A DNA stretch of 18,491 nucleotides, taken from positions 1-18,491 of the forward strand of contig DWYE01000025.1 of the NCBI GenBank assembly GCA_019118845.1, written 5' to 3'. Of the stretch, positions 1 to 5,428 are shown in pieces. Under the pieces are notes generated by a model, which saw nothing but the letters and a program-made list of their open reading frames with translations, made no database searches and was not told the origin of the DNA. The translations under genes and the position numbers were made by a program. The number at the start of each line of letters is the position of its first letter. Positions within the stretch are counted from its first letter, which is position 1. The DNA comes from Anaeromassilibacillus stercoravium. Its GTDB lineage: Bacteria; Bacillota; Clostridia; Oscillospirales; Acutalibacteraceae.

Positions 1-21
1 CTCGTTTAACCGCTTTTTGCT

Positions 22-351
22 TTACGATTCATCGAGCGCATTCCTGATGGCGATATTCACGAGTTTGTAGATGCTCACGCCGTATTTCGCTTTCAATTCC
101 TCGAGCCCGGCGAGATTGCTCTCACGAATCAGAAGCGTATGCGTCACAGAAAAATCGTTATCTGCCTTTTTATAGAGGGAAATCTTTTCGCTTTCGATCA
201 AGTGCTCTAAAGAAGCATTTACTAAGTCGGTAATGGTGGCATCGTATACAGTGGAGAGTTGTTCCAAGCGTACATAGAGGCTGTCGTCTATTTCATAATT
301 TCGCCGGTACTTCTTTTCGCGCTTATGAAACTTCTCGTCAAAATATCCCAT
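22..351 (-). CDS. Small protein with two ribbon-helix-helix-like repeats
   Basis: A 109-residue, charged, soluble protein with no signal peptide. It reads as two copies of one unit: residues about 18-54 and 70-109 each hold a short strand-like segment, then a helix with the pattern LE-L---Y---I--LVN, then a second helix ending in L-ES. That is the shape of a ribbon-helix-helix (Arc/CopG/MetJ) domain, so the protein may be a single-chain pseudo-dimer that binds DNA. The basic N-terminus (HKREKKYRR) would suit DNA contact. The ATG at 349-351 is preceded by only a weak AGAGTGG site. No neighbour on the left is visible, and the AT-rich region upstream carries a direct repeat that could be its operator. 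No specific family is recognised; the DNA-binding role is inferred from the pattern only. Confidence 0.7.
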   Translation of the reverse strand: MGYFDEKFHKREKKYRRNYEIDDSLYVRLEQLSTVYDATITDLVNASLEHLIESEKISLYKKADNDFSVTHTLLIRESNLAGLEELKAKYGVSIYKLVNIAIRNALDES

Positions 352-441
352 ATTTCCACTCTTTCATTGCTCAATACTTTTGTATCTAATTTTATAAGTA
401 TATAAAGCGTGATTTAAGTGTATATAAAAACATATTAATAT

Positions 442-449
442 GGTATAAT
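442..449 (+). promoter_or_regulatory. Extended -10 promoter element (TGGTATAAT)
   Basis: TG-G-TATAAT, a perfect extended -10, lies in AT-rich DNA and points right. No clear -35 is seen, which extended -10 promoters can lack. The same TATGGTATAAT string precedes rsmE at 2500-2510. No coding gene follows before the terminator at 591-633. Confidence 0.5.
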
Positions 450-590
450 AGTCTTAATAAAAGATGTAAAAATATGTATAAGAAGTCTATATGTCCGGAG
501 CATTCGCAGGACTCCGCAAGCGGGAAATCGATTGCTTTCTTATTTCATTGTGCCTTTTCCACGTCCCTAACGGAGGATTCCATCATAAAC

Positions 591-633
591 AAAGGAAAAG
601 GACCTGTTCATTTTGAACAGGTCCTTTTCCTTT
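591..633. terminator. Bidirectional Rho-independent terminator
   Basis: A perfect 20-bp stem (591-610 with 614-633) with a 3-nt loop. The core GGACCTGTTCA is flanked by an A-rich arm on the left and a T-rich arm on the right, so U-rich tails form in both directions. On minus it ends the VanZ-family gene, whose stop lies 49 bp away; on plus it would end any transcript started near 456. Confidence 0.85.
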
Positions 634-681
634 CCCATCGAGCTGGTTCTCAACAAGCCTAGTTCCATCAAATCATTTGAT

Positions 682-1248
682 TTATTTTCTAAGGGATGCA
701 GGCAACTGAGCCCCCAACATATTTTGCCACCACTTTCTGGATTGCAGCGCTTTGTTCAGCAGGGCAAACAGGCCGTACCCCATGACAGCACCCAGCACGT
801 TCATGATCACATCGTCGATGTCCGCGGAACGTCCGGTGAAATATTGCAGCACCTCGATCAACACCGTGATGCCGAGAGCCGCCAGAAGCGTTTTCCAACA
901 GGCGCGCAAACGCGGAAAGACCATCGGCAACAGCAGGCCAAATGGGACGAACATCAGGATATTCAGCACCAACTGGCTGGCCATCCGTTCCATGCCCATC
1001 TCATAGGGATGGCGCAGCCATTCAAAGGGCGCCAGGTTTAAGAAATAATAGGGCGGCATGAAATTGATTCCACCGATCAGCAGGGTTGCGTCAAACACTA
1101 GAATAGAAAAACAAATCAGTGCATACACCGTCAGGTGGCGCAGGGCGGAAAGATGGAGTTTTCTCTTCCACAGGAAGAAGGGGAAATACAACAGGGCTCC
1201 CAACACCAGTGAAAAGGGAATGCCCGTGATCAGCACGCCAAGAAACAT
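682..1248 (-). CDS. VanZ-family membrane protein
   Basis: A 188-residue protein with about four to five hydrophobic membrane segments. The VanZ-like signature is clear in the second half: a membrane segment NILMFVPFGLLLP, then a conserved helix with E-LQYFTGR, then SADIDDVIMNVLGA and GYGLF. VanZ proteins were named for low-level teicoplanin resistance in the vanA cluster, but most chromosomal homologues have no known substrate, so no resistance should be inferred here. The ATG at 1246-1248 follows a strong AAAGGAGG. The gene stands alone between its own promoter (1306-1333) and the terminator at 591-633. An inverted repeat over the -10 suggests regulation by an unknown DNA-binding protein. 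Confidence 0.88.
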   Translation of the reverse strand: MFLGVLITGIPFSLVLGALLYFPFFLWKRKLHLSALRHLTVYALICFSILVFDATLLIGGINFMPPYYFLNLAPFEWLRHPYEMGMERMASQLVLNILMFVPFGLLLPMVFPRLRACWKTLLAALGITVLIEVLQYFTGRSADIDDVIMNVLGAVMGYGLFALLNKALQSRKWWQNMLGAQLPASLRK

Positions 1249-1265
1249 TGGGAATCTCCTCCTTT

Positions 1266-1316
1266 ATATGTAATATCTGTATTATTTTAAATAGTACAGT
1301 TAAGAGTATTACATAT
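1266..1316 (-). repeat. Nested inverted repeat over the VanZ-gene promoter
   Basis: The outer arms ATATGTAATA (1266-1275) and TATTACATAT (1307-1316) are perfect 10-bp inverted copies. Between them, 1277-1299 is a second palindrome with 11-bp arms and one mismatch (CTGTA...TACAG). The right outer arm covers the predicted -10 and the left one ends just upstream of the ribosome binding site. It could be an operator or a leader hairpin that hides the start region. Confidence 0.6.
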
Positions 1317-1333
1317 TTCTCGCACCCTGTCAA
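1306..1333 (-). promoter_or_regulatory. Promoter of the VanZ-family gene
   Basis: On minus, a perfect -35 TTGACA (1328-1333), a 16-base spacer and -10 TAATAC (1306-1311). The -10 lies inside one arm of the nested inverted repeat. Confidence 0.6.
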
Positions 1334-1348
1334 GTGGTAAATCCATGC

Positions 1349-1383
1349 AAAAACAAGCGGCAGGATTCCTGCCGCTTGTTTTT
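1349..1383 (-). terminator. Terminator of the padR-HAAS operon
   Basis: A 16-bp stem, AAAAACAAGCGGCAGG (1349-1364) with its perfect complement (1368-1383) and a 3-nt loop, giving a GC core followed by TTTTT on minus. The stop codon of the HAAS protein lies at the start of the stem. Confidence 0.85.
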
Positions 1384-1897
1384 ACGATATGGAAGATTTC
1401 CTCTTTCTTCGATGCCAAAGATAAGCCCCCACAAAAAGCGCACACAGCAGAAGCGGAAGCAATATCCCGATCCACTGGATGGAACCTATGGCCAAACTCC
1501 CTGTGACAAAAACCGCGGTCGGCCCATCCGCCCCTCCGATGATAGCGACATCCTCTGGGAATGCTGGTCCGCCTGCAAAAAGTGCCGATAAAACGGCTGG
1601 AAGCAACACTTCGCCCAAAACCTTCAAGAGGGCAATTGCACCAAACAAAATCCCCGCGATCAGAAGGAACCAATCCAACGGCGTCCTTTGGGGAAGCAAT
1701 TGACCGGCAAAATTCTCGTGGAACTCCGCGGCTACTCTGTCCGGAGTCCCCATATCTTTTATAATCTGCTCCTGCGTTTCACCCGCCTCCATACGCGCTG
1801 TAAAATCGCTCAGCAAATCGTTTTTGATCCGTTTTTTAATTTTGCGCGGCAGCCGCAAGTTTCGCATCACCGCGCGGATATAAGCTTCCTTTGTCAT
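1382..1897 (-). CDS. HAAS/DUF1700-like membrane protein with a GGADGPT segment
   Basis: A 171-residue protein. Residues 1-65 match the helical HAAS-type domain found beside PadR regulators: a helix-forming start, a basic RKIKKRIKNDLLSDF helix, then the ETQEQIIKDMGTPDRVAAEF pattern. Hydrophobic helices follow at about 75-105 and 142-161, with a basic C-terminal tail. The stretch between them contains IIGGADGPTAVFVTG (about 119-133), closely resembling a motif of the membrane beta subunit of Na+-pumping decarboxylases (OadB/GcdB). The protein is far too short to be such a pump, so the meaning of the motif is open. The ATG overlaps the padR stop by 4 bp (ATGA), so the two are translationally coupled. 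PadR-HAAS pairs usually act in envelope or stress control; the partner role is inferred. Confidence 0.8.
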   Translation of the reverse strand: MTKEAYIRAVMRNLRLPRKIKKRIKNDLLSDFTARMEAGETQEQIIKDMGTPDRVAAEFHENFAGQLLPQRTPLDWFLLIAGILFGAIALLKVLGEVLLPAVLSALFAGGPAFPEDVAIIGGADGPTAVFVTGSLAIGSIQWIGILLPLLLCALFVGAYLWHRRKRKSSIS

Positions 1898-2244
1898 GTT
1901 TCCCCATCCTCCCCTTGTAAAAAATGGTTGGCTACCCTGTCAAATTTGCGCCAAAGCTCCAGCAGCTCTACGAGGGCCTCCTCCCCTTTCGGCGTACAGC
2001 GGTAATATTTTTTTGCAACGCTCTTGTCTTCGGGGATACTCCACTCCGAGACAACCAGGCCGTCGTCCTCCAGGCGGTATAAAATCGGGTATAGGGTCCC
2101 TTCCTTAATGCGGAATAGGCCCCCGCTTTCCTGGTCAAGACGCTGCAAAAGCTGGTAGCCATAGGCGCGCCCCTGGCTCAAGAGCTTGAGGACAACGATT
2201 TCCAGCACGCCGCGTTTGAGCTGCCGTTCATACCTTGTATCCAT
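1894..2244 (-). CDS. PadR-family transcriptional regulator
   Basis: A 116-residue protein of usual PadR subfamily-2 length. The N-terminal winged helix is clear: LKRGVLEIVVLKLLSQGRAYGYQLLQRL, then the wing motif IKEGTLYPILYRLEDDGLV, then a strand with KKYYRCTPKGEEAL and a C-terminal dimerisation helix. PadR proteins are mostly repressors relieved by a small ligand or stress. The ATG at 2242-2244 has a GGAGAAGGG site. Its promoter is close to consensus and a palindrome sits just downstream of the -10, so autorepression is likely (inference). It is the first gene of a two-gene operon with the HAAS membrane protein. Confidence 0.92.
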   Translation of the reverse strand: MDTRYERQLKRGVLEIVVLKLLSQGRAYGYQLLQRLDQESGGLFRIKEGTLYPILYRLEDDGLVVSEWSIPEDKSVAKKYYRCTPKGEEALVELLELWRKFDRVANHFLQGEDGET

Positions 2245-2264
2245 TTCCCTTCTCCTATTTAAAT

Positions 2265-2283
2265 TACTTAGTATTACTAAGTA
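2265..2283 (-). promoter_or_regulatory. Candidate PadR operator palindrome
   Basis: TACTTAGT-ATT-ACTAAGTA, perfect 8-bp arms, lies between the -10 and the ribosome binding site of padR, over the expected transcription start. The position suits an autoregulatory operator; binding by this PadR is inferred. Confidence 0.6.
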
Positions 2284-2285
2284 TT

Positions 2286-2313
2286 ATTATATGTACATCA
2301 CAGGATTTGTCAA
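2286..2313 (-). promoter_or_regulatory. padR promoter
   Basis: On minus, perfect TTGACA (2308-2313), a 16-base spacer and perfect TATAAT (2286-2291). So strong a promoter on a regulator gene fits one normally held down by a repressor at the adjoining palindrome. Confidence 0.8.
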
Positions 2314-2501
2314 GCCATTTCTTCAAGAATTCCCTATTTGCACATTGCTACCCGTTTGCCGAATATTCTATAACCTGCTGTGTGCGTTTAGAGGGGCGAA
2401 CATCACATATGCCACTTTCCAACAATACGCCATCTTACCGCTACTAAGCGCAAATGGTCTATGATTTTTATGGCGGTAAACGACCTAGCAACCTCCTGAT
2501 A

Positions 2502-2510
2502 TGGTATAAT
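2502..2510 (+). promoter_or_regulatory. rsmE promoter, extended -10
   Basis: TGGTATAAT, a perfect extended -10, 30 bp upstream of the rsmE ATG. No good -35 is visible. The rest of the 2314-2500 gap shows no gene. Confidence 0.6.
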
Positions 2511-2539
2511 AAAGCAATCAAACCATTGAGGTGACCATC

Positions 2540-3262
2540 ATGCCAAGATTTTTTATCGATTATATTCCAGAGGAGCGCGCCATTCTGACCGGGCCGGACG
2601 CCCATCACATCGCCAAATCCCTGCGGATGCGGCCGGGCGAACCGCTCATCCTCTGCGACAGCATCGGCACGGATTACAACTGCGAAATCGAGCAGATCGA
2701 CGGGGAAACCGTGACCGTAAAAGTGCTGAATTTCTGCCGCAGTGTTAGCGAACCCTCTGTCTTTGTCACGCTTTATCAGGCTTTTCCCAAAGCGGATAAA
2801 ATGGATGCGGTCGTCCAGAAGTCCGTCGAATTGGGCGTATCGCGCATTGTCCCCATGCTGTCGGAGCGCTGCGTCTCCCGGCCGGACGAGAAGGCCGTCA
2901 AAAAGAAAGCCGACCGCTGGCAAAAGATCGCCGAGGAAGCGGCCAAGCAAAGCGGGCGCGGCGTGATTCCGCAGGTCTCCCCGTCCCTGCCCTTCCGCGC
3001 CGCCATCCAAGAGGCCGAAAAAGCGGGGGAAATCCTATTCTTTTATGAGGGCGGCGGCGAGCATATCTCCGCACTTGTTGGACCGAAGACGCAGAAGCTC
3101 TCCCTCTTCATCGGCCCGGAGGGCGGATTTGCTGAGGCAGAGGTCCGTTTTGCCCAGGAGCACGGCGCAAAAATCGCAACGCTTGGCCCCCGCATTTTGC
3201 GCACGGAAACCGCCCCCATCGCAGCGTTGGCGGCGATCATGCTCGCCACGGATAATCTATAA
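2540..3262 (+). CDS. rsmE: 16S rRNA (uracil-1498-N3)-methyltransferase RsmE
   Basis: A 240-residue SPOUT-class methyltransferase that uses S-adenosylmethionine to methylate N3 of U1498 in 16S rRNA. The N-terminal PUA-like part shows GPDAHHIAKSLRMRPGE (about 17-33), the middle has the typical KADKMDAVVQKSVELGVSRIVP, and the C-terminus holds the knot motifs LFIGPEGGF and LGPRILRTETAPIAAL. Length is usual. ATG 2540 is preferred over the in-frame GTG at 2531 because GAGGTG (2528-2533) is the ribosome binding site and the MPRFF start is typical of the family. A reductase gene follows after 17 bp, probably in the same operon. Confidence 0.95.
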   Translation: MPRFFIDYIPEERAILTGPDAHHIAKSLRMRPGEPLILCDSIGTDYNCEIEQIDGETVTVKVLNFCRSVSEPSVFVTLYQAFPKADKMDAVVQKSVELGVSRIVPMLSERCVSRPDEKAVKKKADRWQKIAEEAAKQSGRGVIPQVSPSLPFRAAIQEAEKAGEILFFYEGGGEHISALVGPKTQKLSLFIGPEGGFAEAEVRFAQEHGAKIATLGPRILRTETAPIAALAAIMLATDNL

Positions 3263-3279
3263 GGAAAGGGGCACATACT

Positions 3280-4002
3280 ATGAGGACAGCTCTTGTGACC
3301 GGCGCTTCGCGCGGGATCGGTGCAGCCATTGCGCTCGGGTTGGCTGCGGACGGCTACCGCATTGCCGTCAACTATCATAGCCGCGAAGCCGATGCCAAGG
3401 CGCTTTGCCGGGAATTGCAGCAAATTGCCGGCCTTCCGCACATCCTTGTGCGCGCGGACGTCTCGGACCGCTCCCAGGTAGAATCCATGTTCCACACCAT
3501 TGGTGAAGTGGATGTGCTTGTCAATAACGCAGGGATTGCACAGCAAAAGCTGTTCACCGACCTGACGGAGGCGGATTGGGACCGCATGTTTGATGTGGAT
3601 GTCAAAGGCGTTTTCCATTGCTGCCAGTTGGCGCTCCCACATATGATCCATCAGAAGAGCGGGGCGATTGTGAATATCTCTTCGATGTGGGGGCAGGTGG
3701 GCGCATCCTGCGAAGTACATTATTCCGCCGCCAAAGCTGCTGTGATCGGCTTCACGAAGGCCCTTGCAAAGGAACTGGGGCCGTCCCACATCCGGGTCAA
3801 TTGTATCGCTCCGGGCGTGATCGACACGGAGATGAACGCCCTGTTGGGCGCAGAGACCCTGGAAGTCCTTCGGGAGGAAACGCCTCTGGAACTGCTCGGT
3901 TCCCCGATCCACATTGCGGACGCCGTCCGGTTTCTCGTCTCCGACCGCGCATCATTCATTACCGGCCAGGTCCTGGGCGTGAACGGCGGCATGATTATTT
4001 AA
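3280..4002 (+). CDS. SDR-family reductase, probable EF-P 5-aminopentanone reductase
   Basis: A 240-residue classical short-chain dehydrogenase. Visible are the NADP-binding TGASRGIG (7-14), NNAG (82-85), the catalytic Ser135, Tyr148 and Lys152, and the C-terminal ITGQVLGVNGG. It is FabG-like, but the SSMWGQVGASCEVHYSAAK segment resembles the YmfI group, which in Bacillus reduces the 5-aminopentanone modification on elongation factor P; FabG itself usually has a different SSV-G--GN-GQ-NY pattern. The site is not near other fatty acid genes, which also argues against FabG. It follows rsmE by 17 bp with an AAGGGG site, making a small translation-related operon plausible. The reductase assignment is firm, the EF-P role moderate. 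Confidence 0.88.
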   Translation: MRTALVTGASRGIGAAIALGLAADGYRIAVNYHSREADAKALCRELQQIAGLPHILVRADVSDRSQVESMFHTIGEVDVLVNNAGIAQQKLFTDLTEADWDRMFDVDVKGVFHCCQLALPHMIHQKSGAIVNISSMWGQVGASCEVHYSAAKAAVIGFTKALAKELGPSHIRVNCIAPGVIDTEMNALLGAETLEVLREETPLELLGSPIHIADAVRFLVSDRASFITGQVLGVNGGMII

Positions 4003-4033
4003 AAGGAAAAGCGGCGTATAGACGTATCAATAA

Positions 4034-4230
4034 AATGCATCCAGCTTCTTTGAAAACGTCTCCGGACTGCTTCACGCTCAGAAGCGTTCTTGAAAATACG
4101 CATATTTGTTATAGGCTTTTTCAAAGACATTACGGATTGAAACCACAGCTTACAATTGTGTCATTTCTATTGCGATTTTTTGAAAATTCCTTATAATGAA
4201 TGCAGACAACTTCTTTGAAACGATATGCAT
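4034..4230 (+). repeat. Three related TTCTT(T)GAAA-ACG elements upstream of the lipoprotein gene
   Basis: TTCTTTGAAAACG at 4046-4058, TTCTTGAAAATACGCAT at 4087-4103 and TTCTTTGAAACGATATGCAT at 4211-4230 share one pattern. The first and third also share AATGCA upstream (4034-4039 and 4199-4204), so about 19 of 22 bases match. They bracket the promoter at 4170-4197 and may be regulator sites or remnants of a short duplication. Confidence 0.4.
4170..4197 (+). promoter_or_regulatory. Promoter of the lipoprotein gene
   Basis: TTGCGA (4170-4175), a 16-base spacer and perfect TATAAT (4192-4197), 62 bp before the ATG at 4260. It indicates the lipoprotein gene has its own transcript and is not only read from rsmE. 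Confidence 0.65.
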
Positions 4231-4259
4231 TTTTTCAAGAAACAAAAGGGAGAATTCCT

Positions 4260-5372
4260 ATGAAATATATGTTGATACGCGTATGCGCAATGATGTTAGC
4301 GGTATGCCTCTGTTTGTCCACAGGCGGATGCACCAATCAGGAGGCTCCTTCTTCTGGTACCATCTCCTCTTCCCAGAACTCCTCCTCCAATTCAGGCTCC
4401 CAACCCGATCTCGTTGGGTCTTCGCAGGCACCGCTTCCGGAGGCGCAACCGACCATATCCGCGCCAACGATCTCCATTGAGAACCAAACCGAGGGGAACA
4501 TCCAGCGGAAAATCGTCACACCGCACTTCTCCGGATTTCCCGGTGCGGACGAGCTCAACGCAAAAATTGTGGCGGAGCAACAGGATGCCATGGCAGACCT
4601 GGAGGAAACCGCAGCGGGAAACGGCGGCGCGGGACAGGCGTCCACACTGTTCTACCAGAGTGTATTCGACTACCAGGACAGCGGGCTGCTATCGGTCTGG
4701 CTGACCAATGAAACCTACACCGGCGGCGCGCATGGGATGAGCTGGGTTAGTTCTTATAATGTAAACCCGGAGACCGGCGAATTCTACGAGTTCCGCGATC
4801 TCTTCCGGAATCCGGAAGAAGCGATCCCGGAAATCACGGATAAAATCCTTTCCCATTTGAAGAACATCTTAACGGATGAATCGCTCTATGAAACCGCATC
4901 AGAGGCCGTGCGGGCGTTGGATGGCAATTATTCGTACTACCTCGACGGCGAAAATCTGGTCGTCTATTTTCAGCCATACGACGTGGCCCCCTATGCCCTT
5001 GGGATCGTCCGTGTGCCGGTTGCCCTCTCTTCCCTGCCCGATATGACGGTCGCCCTCCGCGCAGCATCGGCGCGCAGGACTATCCGGGTAAATGGGCGGG
5101 ACACCAGCTTGAACCGCAACATGATGATGGGTTCCGGAGGCGATACAGCGGTGCTCCTTCCCGTCCCAGAAACGGCGCGCCTCTGTGGGCTCCAAGCCAC
5201 GGTAAAGAACCAAGCCTGCCAGATTGGTGGAAAGGAATACCCGGTCACCTATGCCAACGGGGGCGCTTTTATGACCTTATCGGATTTTCTCGCCATCGCG
5301 CCGGACGATTCCAACCATCTGGTTGCCTACGGATCGGACGACGTCCTGCGCATTTATACAGCCGAAACGTAA
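4260..5372 (+). CDS. RsiV/DUF3298-like lipoprotein
   Basis: A 370-residue exported lipoprotein. The signal sequence (1-23) ends in a lipobox-like STGGC with Cys24 as the lipidated residue. A Ser/Gln/Pro-rich linker runs to about residue 65. Residues about 70-150 resemble the DUF4163/PdaC region and about 150-265 the DUF3298 (RsiV C-terminal) domain, with the typical TYTGGAHG near 153-159 and FRDLF. The last 100 residues (IRVNGRDTSLN, TARLCGLQAT, FMTLSDFLAI) resemble the copper-amine-oxidase-N-like stalk domain common on Gram-positive surface proteins. It lacks RsiV's cytoplasmic anti-sigma part, so it is unlikely to be an anti-sigma factor. ATG 4260 is chosen for its AAAAGGGAG site and signal peptide; a start 60 bp upstream would precede the signal with a polar segment. 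Function unknown. Confidence 0.82.
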   Translation: MKYMLIRVCAMMLAVCLCLSTGGCTNQEAPSSGTISSSQNSSSNSGSQPDLVGSSQAPLPEAQPTISAPTISIENQTEGNIQRKIVTPHFSGFPGADELNAKIVAEQQDAMADLEETAAGNGGAGQASTLFYQSVFDYQDSGLLSVWLTNETYTGGAHGMSWVSSYNVNPETGEFYEFRDLFRNPEEAIPEITDKILSHLKNILTDESLYETASEAVRALDGNYSYYLDGENLVVYFQPYDVAPYALGIVRVPVALSSLPDMTVALRAASARRTIRVNGRDTSLNRNMMMGSGGDTAVLLPVPETARLCGLQATVKNQACQIGGKEYPVTYANGGAFMTLSDFLAIAPDDSNHLVAYGSDDVLRIYTAET

Positions 5373-5385
5373 CGTTTCTATAAAA

Positions 5386-5428
5386 GAAGAGGCCGGAACC
5401 GCATGGGTTCCGGCCTCTTCCGATTTTT
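5386..5428. terminator. Bidirectional terminator between convergent genes
   Basis: GAAGAGGCCGGAACC (5386-5400) pairs perfectly with 5406-5420 around a 5-nt loop. On plus it is followed by CGATTTTT and ends the lipoprotein gene; on minus it is followed by TTTTATA and ends glyS, whose stop lies at 5427. Confidence 0.9.

Larger units (their letters stand above)
352..681. other. 330-bp intergenic region without a convincing gene
   Basis: The first 120 bases are very AT-rich and hold the upstream region of the tandem-repeat protein (direct repeats at 396-406 and 416-428) and a plus-strand extended -10. Bases 456-590 have no ORF with a ribosome binding site: the 62-codon frame starting at 474 lacks one, resembles no protein I know and runs through the terminator. 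A strong hairpin at 591-633 closes the region. A small non-coding transcript from about 456 to 635 is possible but unproven. Confidence 0.6.

Noticed and set aside
474..662. 62-codon plus-strand ORF
   Set aside because: No ribosome binding site, no recognisable protein, and it reads through the strong terminator hairpin.
682..1248. Glycopeptide resistance gene
   Set aside because: Only VanZ likeness is seen; there are no vanH, vanA, vanX or regulator genes, and chromosomal VanZ homologues are widespread.
1502..1590. Fragment of a decarboxylase beta-subunit gene
   Set aside because: The motif is in frame within a complete HAAS protein with its own start, overlap with padR and terminator; nothing else of the pump is present.
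2186..2464. 92-codon plus-strand ORF
   Set aside because: Overlaps the padR start and promoter on the other strand; composition is that of AT-rich spacer.
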